A DNA stretch of 64,000 nucleotides from Erythrophleum ivorense (GCA_026724425.1 JAIUCV010000001.1:12506556-12570555), one strand, 5' to 3'; counted from the first letter of the stretch, positions 13,261 through 25,640 are shown. Notes: generated by a model not told the origin, from the sequence alone. Numbers and translations are program-made.

Positions 13261-14301
13261 ATTATTTATATCAATTAAAATAATTTATATTTCATATATT
13301 CAATAATAATATATCAAATATTAATATATAATATATAATTTTACTATGACATTTAATATATCCTATATAAATTAGTTTAATTGATATAAATAATAATTAA
13401 GATATTTTAAAAATTAAAAGTGAAAAATAATGTAATTAATTTTTATTTATTTATATTTAAAATAAAATTGAAAGTTATTTTTAAAAAAATTGAAGACACT
13501 TAAAAGAAATATGATTAGACATGTCCGCTCATACTTTTGTAGGAAAAATTTTCTTACAAAAATAAAAAATATATCATCCAAATAAAATTTTATATTATAC
13601 ATTATTCCATAATATAAAAATGTTAAATCTAAACTAAATAAAAATTAAAAAATGCTTTAATATGAGATAATTTAATAAAATTAAAGTTAATTCTTAATGC
13701 TTAATAATTTTAGATAATTAATATAAATAATAAATAATAATTATAAGTTATCATAATTAATAACTTATTATAATTAATAGAAAAATCTAATAATATTTAT
13801 ATTCATATATTAAATAATATAATAATTAATTTATTAAATCACTGTTCAATACTTAATTATAAATGTAAATAATATAAATTATAATCTAAATTAAATAAAT
13901 ACTTGGAATATATTATTTATACTTTTATTATTAGTTAATTAATTTAAATTTAAATTTTCTCTACTTTATATCAATTTTTAAAATTATATATCTAGTGATA
14001 TATTATTATATATATCAAATGATTGACCCAACCAACTATTTTACTGTTGCCATTTTTGGGCGATGGGCCAACCATTTTTTGTTGTCATTTTTTTTGGTAT
14101 AGAAACGTAGTTGGTTTGCCTTTTCATGTTACAAAATTTTGTCAATTTTGCTCATTTTTATTTTGTTTTTTACTGTGTAATACTATTTTTTTGACTAAAC
14201 TTTGGTCAAAAAATAATGTAAAAGTAAAAAAAAAAAAAAATTAGCATATGTTGGAATTCAATCAAATGGCTCTGTTGGAAAACGCATATATTGTTGTAGT
14301 G

Positions 14302-14375
14302 TAAGGACTATTAAACAAACTTGAAAATTCTAAATTAAAGTGAGGCTTTTTTTTATACATTTAAATTTATAATTT
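14302..14375. repeat. Remnant of RLP-cluster flanking unit (unit 0), right part
   Basis: Continues the homology broken at 9704. The text 'ggactattaaacaaacttgaaaa' and the following 'aatttataaattta'-like words match 43390-43450. Beyond about 14375 the match to the cluster ends. Confidence 0.6.
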
Positions 14376-14412
14376 ACTCTAACTTTCCTTGGTTTTTAGC
14401 TAAATTAAGAAT

Positions 14413-14836
14413 GAGTAAATTACATCAATTATCCTCCTTTGAAGTTTGGTTAAATTATACATGATACATTTAAAACAAATTATTCAACTCTCTTGAAATT
14501 TGATATATATTGTAAAAACTTTTTCTCCAATTTATTTTTTATTAATAAAGTTAACTTCACTATAGGTTCCTTTCAAAAATAAAATTGCTTATCTTCATTT
14601 ATCACCATATTAATAGTGAAACTATAATCTCATATTAGACCTTGAAACCAACTTAGCTGCATGTTCAGAATAAAATTATAACTTCATATTATATAGAAAG
14701 TTAAGTTCATTGATAAAACATAAATACATAGTAGAAGAGATTTCTCCAATATATAGAATGTTGGGGAGCCTGATGATATTTTTTAAAAAAATATCCAATG
14801 TAATTTAGTTAAACTTCAAGAAAGTGAAATTTACTC
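14413..14836. mobile_element. MITE with 6-bp target duplication
   Basis: A 424-bp element whose ends are inverted repeats: the left end 'gagtaaattacat...cctttgaagtttggtt' mirrors the right end '...tagttaaacttcaagaaagtgaaatttactc'. It is flanked on both sides by the exact 6-bp duplication aagaat (14407-14412 and 14837-14842). It is AT-rich with no coding capacity. The 'gtaaatttcac' terminal type is common in plant MITEs; I do not assign a superfamily. Confidence 0.75.
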
Positions 14837-14842
14837 AAGAAT

Positions 14843-16082
14843 AAAATGAGTAGCTATCACATGCGTGAAAAGAATAGATAAATTGATTCCCAAAAATAAT
14901 TTCCAAAAACTAATTTATTTGGATTTCCATCAAAATTTTAATTATTTTAAAATAAATTTTGAAAAAACCTTTTTTAAAAAGAAAATGTAAAGGTTGTCTA
15001 TGATCCAAAACAGATTCATAAGTCATTTGTATCATGAAAAAAGTGCTAGGCATCCTACAAGATTTATTCTTAAGAATGGTTACTTTAAGTTAATAATACA
15101 AAATTAATATAGTCTTAATTTATTTTAATTACCCTAATCAAAACACATGCAAAAAGAAAGAAAAGAAGTTAAAAATAAAAACTAAGAAAACAAACAAAGG
15201 AAAAAAAATATTTACAAAGGTAGATACAAAATGAGAATACAAATAAAATATTTACAAATGTAAACTTCACTTAGGAAAGTGACATAAAGACTATGTACTT
15301 GATGAAGGAATCAAATGTCAGGTTGTTCAAATGGGTAAAAAACTATCGTAATTGGTTTGGTGATTTTTAATCTTTCAAAAGAAAATAGGATTAATTTGAT
15401 TTCACAAATAAAATAGATTTAAAGATTGGTTCGTTTGTTTTAATTTATGACACCCGACAAATTTCATTTTCTTCTCTTGTCTTTTTGTTTTAACTTTTGA
15501 AAACAATATTTTTTTTAAATTTCATTTTATTAAAAAAGTTAACTGATTTTCTAAAAGATAACTTTTCAATTTTTTTTAAAAAACTTTTAACAAGATTAAT
15601 TGGACACGGGCTGTTGAAACCCAAAAATTATTTAAACGCAATTATGCAACTTAAATAGCATTGGAAAAGATCCTAAAGAGACATAAGACTCCACATGACA
15701 ATTCTAGAAACAAAATAAAAATAAAAATAAAATAAAATATTACAAACGTGTAGTATCTTGTGAGTGTGTACTTGTGTTTTTTCAAGTATCGCATTATTTA
15801 AAATGCACATTAAAAAAAAAGAGACACCAATGAAGTCTTCTCCCTTGTAATAATCCAATAAATGTGAAAAATGAAATAATAAGGAAATTAAATAAAACTG
15901 ATAATAAAGATGTTATGCCCAGAAAAATATAAAATAAAAATAAGAATTTAATTAACTAGGATTTAAAGTACTAAAAATTGAATCAAAAATAACAATTTAA
16001 AGTGATAAATTTAAACATCTAAAATAGTTAAAATTTCATTAGGCATTGCACAAAATTCAGAAGAGGAACGCCAAACAATAAT
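14843..16082. other. AT-rich intergenic DNA
   Basis: No gene, RNA gene or clear repeat recognised. The frame 15673-15858 on the minus strand is low-complexity and unsupported. Confidence 0.4.
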
Positions 16083-16238
16083 TATGAAATAGCCTTATGG
16101 TTGTCAACTTGTATTATGTCCAAAGAAACCCAAGTTCAATCCCTTTGATGTCAACTTGCTCTATGGGCCAGGCCGACGAGGCTACATCTATTGAATTGGG
16201 CAATAAAGAATTTTCGAAATGACCTTCACGTGTAAGGA

Positions 16239-16880
16239 TTGTGGGCTGAAAAAGCTACAAAATATGGCCCTGATGATATTGTTGCAGTTGTTGAAAAACT
16301 AAACTCTTGTGTCAGCTATTTTAACCCTTTAGACCTAATTCCTCCTAATGAGGATCAATTGGGTTTACCCCAAGCCCATGACCTTGAACTAGATGAGAAT
16401 CATATATGGCTTTGGGTCCACTGATAACGTGGAGAACATGGACTTTTATTGTGAAGGAAAATCTTGGCAAGTGTAAGCGTGCCATCTTCTTGAAAACAAT
16501 TATTCATGCTAGTAGAGCTAAGTTTAAAATATATAAGGTTTGCTACAATTCGTTACGATTGAAGGTATGGGTTATGCTAGTGGGGTCTGGGTTGCTTGGC
16601 AATAGAATTATGTAGGGGTTGATATCATGGATAAAGACATTCAATTTCTACATTCGAAATTTAGTTTTGATAAACAAGTTTACGTTAATCCATGGGATGA
16701 GTGTAAGACATTGCTGTGGATCAAGCTTTAAAGCCATGTCTGAATCCATTGGTCTCACTTGGCTTGTTGCTGGAGATTTTAATGACATTAAAAATGCTTT
16801 TGAGAAAAATGGAGGTCTGCTCCTACCAATCCTGGAAAGTGCCAAGCATATTTTCGAACATATAGAATTGATTCTGGTGG
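16239..16880 (+). pseudogene. LINE (L1-type) endonuclease relic
   Basis: Read across frameshifts, this shows the order of a plant LINE apurinic-type endonuclease: GYASGVWVAW near 16570-16600 (family pattern GxSGGIWxxW), VYVNPWDECKTLLW near 16675-16720, and WLVAGDFNDI with FEKNGG at 16757-16818 (family pattern WLVxGDFNxI followed by E-K-GG). At least one in-frame stop (after GVWVAWQ) and one frameshift (between KTLLWIKL and KAMSESIGL) break it. The frame at 16239-16424 may be linker upstream of the endonuclease, but this is weak. No reverse transcriptase follows; a microsatellite interrupts the sequence instead. Confidence 0.7.
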
Positions 16881-16889
16881 GTGTATTGG

Positions 16890-17025
16890 GGTGCGTGTGT
16901 GTGTGTGTATATATATACGTGGAATGGGCTGATTTCCCAGTAGAGTACTTTTTGAATGCCTTGAATGTGCATTGTGCAATGAAAAGTGGAGAATACATTT
17001 TCATGAAGTCATTGTGCGAACTTTA

Positions 17026-17062
<37 letters not shown>
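16890..17062. repeat. GT/TA and AC/AT microsatellites
   Basis: Two simple repeats: (GT)n(TA)n at about 16892-16916 and (AC)n(AT)n at about 17025-17062. The second is near the reverse complement of the first, so the intervening 110 bp could form a hairpin stem. They lie between the LINE relic and the fragment of a minus-strand gene. Confidence 0.85.
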
Positions 17063-17306
17063 GGAAATTTGACCTTTTGCATAGAGTAACAATAGCATGC
17101 CTATATATTTTGATACATTAAATGATGAAAATTTAGAATAAGTTAGGAGGTACACAAGAAAAGCCATTTGACTTACAATTTCCTGCCCCTACATAATGAA
17201 AAGTATATATTAATTCATATCCTTTATCTTACATACCATATTGAGTTAAATACAAAATGTTTTGCCACTAAACATACTGCAAGAGCATAGCTCGATTGAT
17301 ACATAC

Positions 17307-17881
17307 CTTGGAATCCAAAAGATTGCCAAACTTGAGAACGACATAGTTAGTCATCCGTGATGATGGCGGGACAAAATTGGGTTCGTTCTGTTCTACCAAG
17401 CTTTTTAAATCAACACTACATCCGTAGAAAGGCAAGTGAGATTTATATAAATTGACACGCTGTTAATTCCCTAACCACTCGAAGAATAAAAACCATTTAG
17501 GGTCTATTTCTCAAATCTCTTCGTTCTACAAACGTTCTCCATTTCAGTTGAACATTCAAGAAATATTCTATGTTGTTCTACATTTTATTGAAACATAAAA
17601 AAAGTTAAGAGATAGATATAAACTATTTAATCCTCCGTTATTTAATTATAAATTAAATTAAGAAATATACAAAATCCAAAAAAACAAGACCAGTTTCATC
17701 CCTTCCCAAAAGAGAGAATTTCACACCTCGTTGAAAAGAAATAAGCCTTGACAGGAATATGGAGTTTAGTATCTCCCTCGACGCTTCTATCATTCCCGTC
17801 GCCAACCTCAGAGCAAAAGACGGAGTCATCCCACTTCAAGTTATGAACGGATGAGACTGAAGAAACGCACCGTACAACCAC
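17307..17881 (-). pseudogene. 5' fragment of a probable RMD1/RRG-type (DUF155) gene
   Basis: On the minus strand, exon 1 (17881-17727) starts MVVRCVSSVSSVHNLKW and reaches IPVKAYFFSTR, then a donor AG|GTGTGA. After a 326-bp intron, an AG acceptor leads in phase into exon 2 (17400-17307), read as SLVEQN...NFVPPSSRMTNY...VVLKFGNLLDSK, ending AAG|GTATGT. This run resembles the start of the plant DUF155 family (RETARDED ROOT GROWTH and relatives; organellar proteins with a C-terminal membrane anchor); I am matching from memory. A 12-nt micro-exon (GQEI) flanked by AG and GTAAGT is possible near 17180. The conserved core and C-terminal exons are not found downstream, where the LINE relic and repeats lie, so I call it a gene fragment. 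Base composition is higher in GC than its surroundings. It could still be a live gene only if its remaining exons lie far to the left, which is unlikely. Confidence 0.5.
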
Positions 17882-18340
17882 TTAACCTAAACTCGACCCG
17901 AAATCGTGGGTCCCTCGAATAGAGGAAACCAAGGTGTCAGGGAAGCATACGTGGCTTCTGAAAAGAGAAAGAGAAGGAATGAGGGTCGGGAGGAATGAGG
18001 GTCTGAGGCTTGAGCCTGCGTGATTGGGTGAAAATTGTACGAAAAGATGCTGAAGAATATGGAGAATTCAGTGTTGGGGAAGTGAGGGAGGAAGGAACTC
18101 GCAGCGTCCTGAGGTGGGCGTCTAACGTGCGCCACATCTCCTTGGTTTGAGGGAACGACTCCCGTCTGAGGGAGGGAGCTTTCCAATTTTGTTCCAACTC
18201 TCCAGGTATACGGTACCGTTTCGTGCGGTTTCTCATGTGAGCAAATGTGTTGTGTTCAAAAATTGAGACCTTAAACAAAGGATTATAAGTTAAAATAATG
18301 ACTTTATTTATTGCTTCAAATTTGAAATATTTCAAAATAA
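17882..18340 (-). promoter_or_regulatory. Putative promoter/5' leader of the DUF155-like fragment
   Basis: Locally GC-richer DNA immediately upstream of the ATG at 17881 on the minus strand. Two overlapping frames (17887-18186 and 17937-18335) are proline/serine rich and not recognisable. Their overlap in different frames argues for untranslated leader rather than coding sequence. No convincing TATA box was picked. Confidence 0.3.
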
Positions 18341-18879
18341 TGTTTTACATTTCAATTTTATTTCATGAAATTTTTTTTTAAGTAAACTTTGTTGAAACAT
18401 TTACATTTGGCTATTTCTTCTCAAATATAAACCCCACTAATATATATATATATATATATTTAATATGTTGAGTGATGAAAAGGCGTCCAATCAACATATA
18501 TTAAAAAAATTTATATGGAGGACCACGTTTCTTCTTTTATGAATAAATTATATAAATATTTTTTTGTTGAAATTAAATAAATTTTTTATTCATAAAATTT
18601 ATACAAATCTTTTTAAAACAAAAAAAAAATTATTCTATGCTTTAATATAATTTTAAAATTTTTAATTAAAATAATTTTCATTAATTTGAATACATATTTT
18701 TTAAATTTTTTTAAAAATAAAATATAAAGTAATTTTTTATTTTTTTAAAAAATATTTTTTTAAAATTAACAAAACTTTATACAATTTTATAATTTTAGGA
18801 AAAGTGTGTTTAATTTACTCTTCTTTTATCTGGCTAAGGCTTGGACATCTGCTATGCCACCACAGTGCAGCATCGACGG
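18341..18879. other. AT-rich intergenic DNA
   Basis: AT-rich with a (TA)n run near 18440-18460 and several T/A homopolymers. No gene seen. Confidence 0.4.
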
Positions 18880-18939
18880 TGGCGTGCAACTTCAACAGCG
18901 GTGTGTAGTGTTCAATGGTGGCTTTCAACGTAACAAATT

Positions 18940-19235
18940 AGTTAGAAAAGGGATTGTGTAACTAGATCTTTAACTACAAGATCTTCAATCTTGTTGATCC
19001 GTGTGATTTGTGTAACTAGTTAGTTAATAGAATAAGAAGTTAGTTAGAAAATAGAAGTTAGAATTTGTTAAAAGAAGAGTTAGAAGATGGTTAGAAAGAG
19101 AGAAACTCGGTTATGGCAGTTAAACAGTGCCAACTACTCTTGTTCGTATAAATAAGAGTTAACAGGAACAACAATATATGGAAATATTGAAAAAAGAGTT
19201 TTGATTTCATTTTCTGCCTAAAGTTCAATGAATCA
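18940..19235 (+). mobile_element. Possible copia-type LTR remnant
   Basis: The text has the look of a short Ty1/copia LTR: repeated 'ttagttag' words, 'cggttatggcagttaaac', then 'gtataaataagag' (TATA-like) and a 3' part with 'gagttttgatttcattttct'. No paired LTR, target duplication or internal region was found, so the call is tentative and the ends approximate. Confidence 0.35.
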
Positions 19236-19808
19236 CTAGCTCACATTGCCTCTTTCACAAATTCCCTTTTTCTAATTTGAATTCTTGGAATTATTGGGAG
19301 CATATCACACTTTCTGCAACCTATCCTGAAGCTTCGTAAACCTAATCACATTACTAATCTCACAAAAGACTTTAACAATTGCATTTAAGAAGAGACTATG
19401 GGGTGATGTTCTGACATTTGGCCTAAGCATATATCTCCGGAAATGACTTAACATGCTTTTATGCGTATCATATGTAATGTAAGATTATTGAGTTGATACT
19501 TTTCAATGAATGTACTAGGTGGCATGCTTTTCTGCTATAAGAATTGCAATCATGTCACAGTTGTAGATATGGCTATTGGAGCTTGATATATGAAAAGTTC
19601 TAAAATTTGTATCAGTTAATCATCATGCTATGGTAGGTCTGCCTCAATAAAATGATCTTTGATACCAAATGTCATATTTTCCTATCCTTCATTTCCTATT
19701 GCAAAATTGGCCTATTCGGCAAGGTTTTTTTCCCCATATAGATGAGTAGATGTCCGCAAACTAGTTTGCATACACTTATTGATTATCCTCTGTTAAGTCG
19801 TTTAAAGG
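19236..19808. other. Non-coding DNA left of the alpha LTR
   Basis: Intron-like or intergenic sequence with no recognised gene. Its right edge, aaagg, is the target site duplicated by the alpha LTR. It was once contiguous with 23700 onward. Confidence 0.4.
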
Positions 19809-22800
19809 TGTAACATCCGGTCACTCCGTAAATGTGAGAAACGCAATGTTCGGTTTCTCCATAAACGTAAAAAATAGGCCAAATATAAAAGGAAGCCCCC
19901 AAAATAGAAGGAATTGGGGCCAAATAAAATTATGATAAAATTTTAAATATTAGAAAATGAGGATTTGAGTTTGAGATGCCCAAAAACTAGAGCCAGAAGA
20001 GTTCAGAAAATTTGCCAAAGAAATTAGGGGCATTTTTGTAATTTTTGAAAAATTTTGAGAACTCACAAGAGAGCTTTTTAAATGAAAATTTTAAGCTTTC
20101 CAGGGTTCTCAGAGGCCCTAAAAACCATGAAAACCCCTAGAACAGTTGAAACTCTTCCGGTGAGCGATTTCGGCAAAGGTCGACCAAAACTTTGATCGAA
20201 TGGTTTGGAATGGTTTCAGATCCTTTTTGAGTGATTCCAAAGGCAATTCTTATGATTAGGAGCCTAAGGAATATGATGGAAAAGACGGATTTCAAAAAGA
20301 AGTTGATATGAGTCTAAAATGAAAAAGCCAAGAAAATGGACTAAAATGCAAAAGCAAAAAGTTGCATAAAGTGACTTTTAGCTCCTTCTTATCCACGTTC
20401 CAGCAGCTCCTCACTTCCACGATTTGCTTCTGCCCCAAAAATAGAGAAGGAAGCCAGCTCTCTTGGGCGCACAAGGAGAGGAGATTTTGAAGAGAGAAAA
20501 AGCAAGGAAAAGGTAAGAAAAGTGTGGAATTTTATGCTCTTCCCTTGAGTAAACTTGTTCCTCTCATTCTCCTCTTCATTTCTATGGTTTCATTGATGGA
20601 TTTGGTGATGTTTTGAGTCTGGTCTAGAGGAGGAATAACAGAATTTGAAGGAGAGGAACTTATCACTTGGAAGAGCACTTGAGAAAAGCTAGGAAATCAA
20701 GGTAACTTGTTGTCTTCCATGCTTTTTCTTCCCTTCTCCTCCTTGTGATAATTTCGTCCCATATAGAGCCTAATCAAAGGGAAATGAATTCTGGTGCTAG
20801 CAAGGGAGATTCATAGATTTTGGAGTGTGAGAAGCAAGTAGGTGCAAAGAAATCAAAGAAAGAAGCATGAAAACACAAGATAGAAAAGTGAGGGATTCAT
20901 AGAGACATTGTGAAATCTGTTTTGATCCATGAATTTCCTAGCTTAGATGAGTGTTTGCTTAAGTTCCTAAGATCCTTAAGAGGTCCCCCATATGCCTCTT
21001 CCTCCATGAAAATGAACAAAACCTTATGGAAAGTCATGAACCTAAAAGTTAGAAAAGTGTAGAGCATTTAAGGGGATTGTAAAAACTGATTTAATCTATG
21101 AGTTCTCTTGGCTATTTAAGTGTTTCCTTGACCTCCTACAGCTCTTAACAACCTTCCTAAATGGTTCTCCCATTAAGAAAAAATTAAGAAGCCATGAAAT
21201 CCCATTTATGCTCTAAGTTTCGGCCAAGTAGGGATGGCATAGTTAGGGAGAGTTTTAAATTGTTTTAAGCCCATTTTTGAGTCATATATGATGAAAGAAT
21301 GTGAGGGGAAACCTTGGAAAAAATTTAGGAAGCTTAGAGAATGAGTTAGTGCTTTAGGTTCCATATTGTGACCTAAAGAAGTAACATGATGTTAGGCCAT
21401 TTGTTTTAATGATGTGATGACTCCAAGAGGCTTAAAAGGAGTCAAGAATCATCTTTGCGAATAAAGAATGAGGCCTAGAAATCATTTGAAGGGTGTTGCT
21501 TCATTAGGTGCCAATATGGACTATAACGGAGGTTGTAGAGTAATCTAGGATTTAAGCAAGTTGTATGGCCCTAGACATTGTTTCATGAACTTAATTGGCT
21601 CCCATAATTTGTATCTAGGCCAAGAGACACTATTTCCAGCAACTTGTGGGTGTGTGGCTAAAAGAGGAGGCTTAAAAACTAAGGAAAAAGTGTGTGCTTG
21701 TATACAAGGTAGCTCTCTTCCCCTTCTCTCATGCATGGATATGTGTTTAGCTTGTTTTAGAATGTGTGTATGTGTATTTTCAAGCTATAGAAAGTATGCT
21801 AGCATGCCTTTACATATCATGATCCTTGATGCCATGTTATGTTTTAAATGAATCCATGATATTTGTATGAGTTTGCTTAAGTGTGGGGAGGCCAAGAAAT
21901 CTTCCCTTTGGTGAGGATGAGCCAAGAACCCTTGAGTTTGGTTGAAACAAAGTGAAAAGTCTCCCAAAAGCAAAGTGGGCTCCCAAGAGTATGGTTGAGT
22001 CCAAAGTGCTCAAGAATGGGTGAGGCAAGTCCAAAATCCATGAGGAGAAGTGTGAGGCCAATCCAAACACTTGGTGAGCTCTTGAATGATTTGTATGAGT
22101 GGTTCACATGCCAAGTTTGCCTTTAAAATGTCTATGGCTTTTATTTTCTCCATACATACATTTGTAAAGCTTGGTTGCACATATTATGTATGATTGAATG
22201 GGAGATGAGCTATTGGGATTCTTTGAATCTCATTCCCTCTTCTCCAATGATCTAGCATATTAGGTGGATCAAGTAATTATGGTAAAGGGAGCCAACAACC
22301 ATGAAGAACAAGGATTGACAAGTTTATGTATTATTTTACCCATTTTGGAACCATAATGATGGTTCATAATGTATATGATGTTATATATGTACCATGAACC
22401 TTGGGACACATGTAAATATACTATTATGTGATGTTTAGATGTATGAAAATGATATATGACCCATAGCACTAATTTTGAGTATGAAATGCTAAAGTGTGCA
22501 ATATGGAATTTTGATGGAAGTATGCATAAGTGTGGGTTGAATGGCCAAAATGAGATGCATGAGGTTTGTGACCATTTGGACAGCTCACTTAAGTCTCAAA
22601 TGTACTTTTAGACTTGCCCAAAAGGTGCCAAGACTAAAAGAAATCCATTTGGCAACTTTGGTACCCTATATGGAGCTAAAATTGACCATTATGGAACCTT
22701 ATGTCACTTTTTAGCCAAATGAATTATTCTTGATCTAAAATTTGACATGGAATTAGGTTTCAGTAAGAGCTTTCTGGGAATTTAAAGTTCATAATTTTTG

Positions 22801-23694
22801 GAGATCTATAGAATATTTGATGAATTTTCAAAGTTGGGATTTTTCATGGATTCTGGTATGGGTACTGTTCATACTGGCAGTTTTGAATTCTGTGTCACCC
22901 GATAGCCAAATGGTGTCCAATACTTATAAAATTTTATATACATAAACTAAAGGTCATAAGATTTCTATGGCCACTGAGATCACCTCATTTGGAGGTCTGA
23001 GCAGTGAGTTATGCATGTTTGAAGTTAACTGTCAGCATCAGTAGCGCCCCATGAGTCCGGTTACTGTTCCATGGGGTCCAGCTGACTAAACGTATCTTTT
23101 TCATTCTGGAATTATTTTTAATATCAATTTAACATTTGTAGCTTTCCAGAATGACCAAATGTGTGTGATTTTGATTTTTATAGAATTAGTTATGAATTTC
23201 ATAAATTTGTATCAGTAAACTAAACAACAGCCCAGGCAGCCAGCAACTCTATAGCTTTTTTAATGTCAAACATCCTGTGTGATGAATTTTATGGCCTGGA
23301 AATATTTTTAGTGTGAAGTAGACATCTTAAGGTTTCCATAATGATGAATATTGCATGATTTTGAATTTTTTAGATTTAGTTATAATTTTTCAAAGTTGGG
23401 TCAGAAAATAGAGCAAATCTGGTCGAAAATGTGCTTGTTTATTTTGAGCTCCATTTCGGTTTCCATGGGTTGTAGGCTTGTTTTTGTGATAAAAATGAGT
23501 TTTAATAATGAAATTAAATATGAGGAAGTATAGTATGAGCTCACACAGTCCACGTGACACCAAATTGAATTTTTTTGAAATAGCGCAACGCGAAAAAAGT
23601 TTATTATTTTCATCCCCTTTTCATATGATCTCGTGGGATTGATAATACAAAGCTTATAAATGGCATCAAATGAGCTAGAAGTTATGGTGTTACA
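19809..23694 (+). mobile_element. Complete alpha solo LTR (3886 bp)
   Basis: It begins TGTAACATCCGG and ends ATGGTGTTACA (TG...CA, with short inverted termini), and is flanked by the perfect 5-bp duplication aaagg at 19804-19808 and 23695-23699. That is the signature of LTR retrotransposon integration. No gag, protease, reverse transcriptase, primer-binding site or second LTR is present, so it is best read as a solo LTR left by recombination. A very long LTR with a TGTAACA start fits Ty3/gypsy elements, by inference. It contains a GA-rich block followed by AAAGGTAAG near 20500 and long 3' blocks shared with the beta and gamma LTRs. Open frames inside it (20292-20474, 21545-22107, 23401-23916) are LTR DNA. 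Confidence 0.9.
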
Positions 23695-23699
23695 AAAGG

Positions 23700-25640
23700 T
23701 CAAGAAAGAAAAGGTTCTTAAGTGAATGTCTATAGCAATAATCTGGCTGTATGTACTCTTTTCTAGCATGTATCCATTGTGAGAGATTCTAACCAGAAAA
23801 AGTTTTTTGTAGCAAAAGATTAATTCCATGTGAATGGTATTCTTTGAATTATAGCATTCGGTAACCTTCCAATGTATATCCCTTTTTCTATATCCTTTTG
23901 TATTCACCACTGGCATTTGGCTTGCATTGATTCAGCTCTTACTAAGTCTTGTTTTTTGCATTTAGGTGTTATCTTTACGTTACCCTTGTCCTTGACTAAT
24001 GATATTATGCTGTATTTTCAACTTTGAATTTAATCAAAAAGACTCTCGTAGGTATATGCAAAGCTACAAATTTGTGGTGGTTTGATGCATATATTCCTTA
24101 TCAGTTAGGTCAAGAATAGCTTGGTGATTTATCCATGGAAATTGCCATTGTACTGCAAGGTTGATAAATTGCGTAGGCCACATTGATGCATATTCTCCTT
24201 CAAGGCCATCTTGTGCTAGTTCTTTCTGAGTTGACTATAAGTGATTGGTCTGTATAAAATACAAATTACCCTAGCTTGGCTCTTGTGTCATACATAGTTT
24301 TGAAATGTGGCCTTCGGTGATCGTGTATTCATTTCTCAATGGAGCATTAATGTGCGAGAGTTGCTGCCTTTCCCTTTCTTGTTACTTGTAATAATTTTCC
24401 TTCATGTTGTGACACAATTCGGTCTAAATTCATTGACAATATTACTAATTGTAGTTGTATTTTCTTTCAATTTAATTTATTAAAATATATTTGCTCCTAG
24501 CTTTTGATAGTCTCTTTATTGCTCATTCATTTTCACCTGGTTATTTTAGTTTTCTTGTCTAAATAAGAAACAATCTACTTGCTGATATAGAGAAAAGGGA
24601 AGCTCACTTGAAAGACATTTCTCAGTGGGCTTAGTGCAGTGGCTTCAGGATTATGAGCCCATGATGTTAAGGTTATTGCCATTGTCGCGGCGCGAATCAT
24701 TGTCATTTTCTCCAGTTTATATGCTATTGCACATTGAAATATATGTGCTAGAACCTCAATCTCCTTATGTTTGTCATATAGGGGCCAGAGTAAAGAGCTA
24801 TTCTTTGAAACCAAGAAAATTTCATTGTAATGGTCTATATATCGTGAAGGGCTTTAATACCAAGAAGCTGTTAGAAGCTAGTTGTATTGATCCTCTACAT
24901 TCATAGTTGGCTTCATTTAGCATGTACTAAAATTATTATGTTAATTGAATTCATATTTCATGATATGAAAGTTGAAAAGGTTTCTTTACCTTAAAATAAG
25001 TGTATTTCCTTAAACAGGGAAACCTCTATTTTTAGTATCCCCTTGCTTTCTGAATAGGCCAAAAATGATTACTTATTAATTACAATATGACATTCTATAA
25101 TCCATGCCAATTAAAAAAAAGGAAAAGGAAAAAATGAAGTAGATCTTTCCCTACTTTTTATCTTAGTTTTATAATACCTAGTAACTATAAATACATACTA
25201 TATAGCTTTGGGAAGAAAAATTACAGACAACCAAATGAGGATTTCAGAAATTTTCCTGAGTTTTTATAGTTTTTATAGTGCTTGTGTGATCAGATGCTAA
25301 ATGCAATTAGAAAAGGAAGAACAAGTAAAAGATATATAGTTCACTTGCCCAATGAATCATGCCAATTCTATACATAAAGTTTCAATTGATAGTAATTAGA
25401 AAGGTTCAAAAAAGGGACCAAACTTAAATATTCTAAAGTTTATGATATATACAAATTGTGACCTTCAATTTTGATATCTTTGCCACATTATCTTCATCTT
25501 ATTCCTCTATTGGTGCTATCATTGTGGTCAACGTTGTTCCCTATTCAAAAACAATAGATCAAAACTAAAATCAACCAATCAACCAGCTCACACACCCAAA
25601 TGAATTTTATTTTATAAAATATGTCTATAAAAACCTTGAA
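23700..25640. other. Intergenic DNA right of the alpha LTR
   Basis: Continuation of the sequence interrupted at 19808. Open frames overlap on both strands at 24575-24906. The minus one reads AIAYKLEKMTMIRAATMAIT and ends at a possible donor CAA|GTGAGC. Neither matches a family I know. No gene is called. Confidence 0.35.

Larger units (their letters stand above)
9705..14301. mobile_element. CACTA-like non-autonomous DNA transposon
   Basis: The left end begins CACTACAAAAATG and the right end reads TTGTTGTAGTG, so the termini form an imperfect inverted repeat of about 13 bp starting with CACTAC. The flanking trinucleotides are tag and taa, a degraded 3-bp duplication as expected for CACTA elements. 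Comparison with the uninterrupted paralogue at 43378-43410 shows flank DNA continuing on both sides, so the 4.6 kb between is an insertion. The interior is extremely AT-rich with no transposase, and contains large inverted and direct repeats. The largest frame, 14023-14244, is not recognisable. Confidence 0.7.

Noticed and set aside
9705..14301. Active autonomous CACTA transposon
   Set aside because: No transposase frame is visible and the flanking trinucleotides are no longer identical.
16619..17026. 135-codon frame as an independent gene
   Set aside because: It is one frame of a decayed LINE endonuclease running into a GT microsatellite.
21545..22107. Cluster of overlapping frames on both strands
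   Set aside because: They lie inside the alpha solo LTR, overlap in several frames and show no protein family.
23401..23916. 171-codon minus-strand frame
   Set aside because: It crosses the 3' boundary of the alpha LTR at 23694, so half is LTR and half is flanking DNA.
24575..24906. Overlapping frames of 79 and 93 codons on opposite strands
   Set aside because: No recognisable motif, no supporting splice structure beyond one possible donor, and mutual overlap; left as intergenic.
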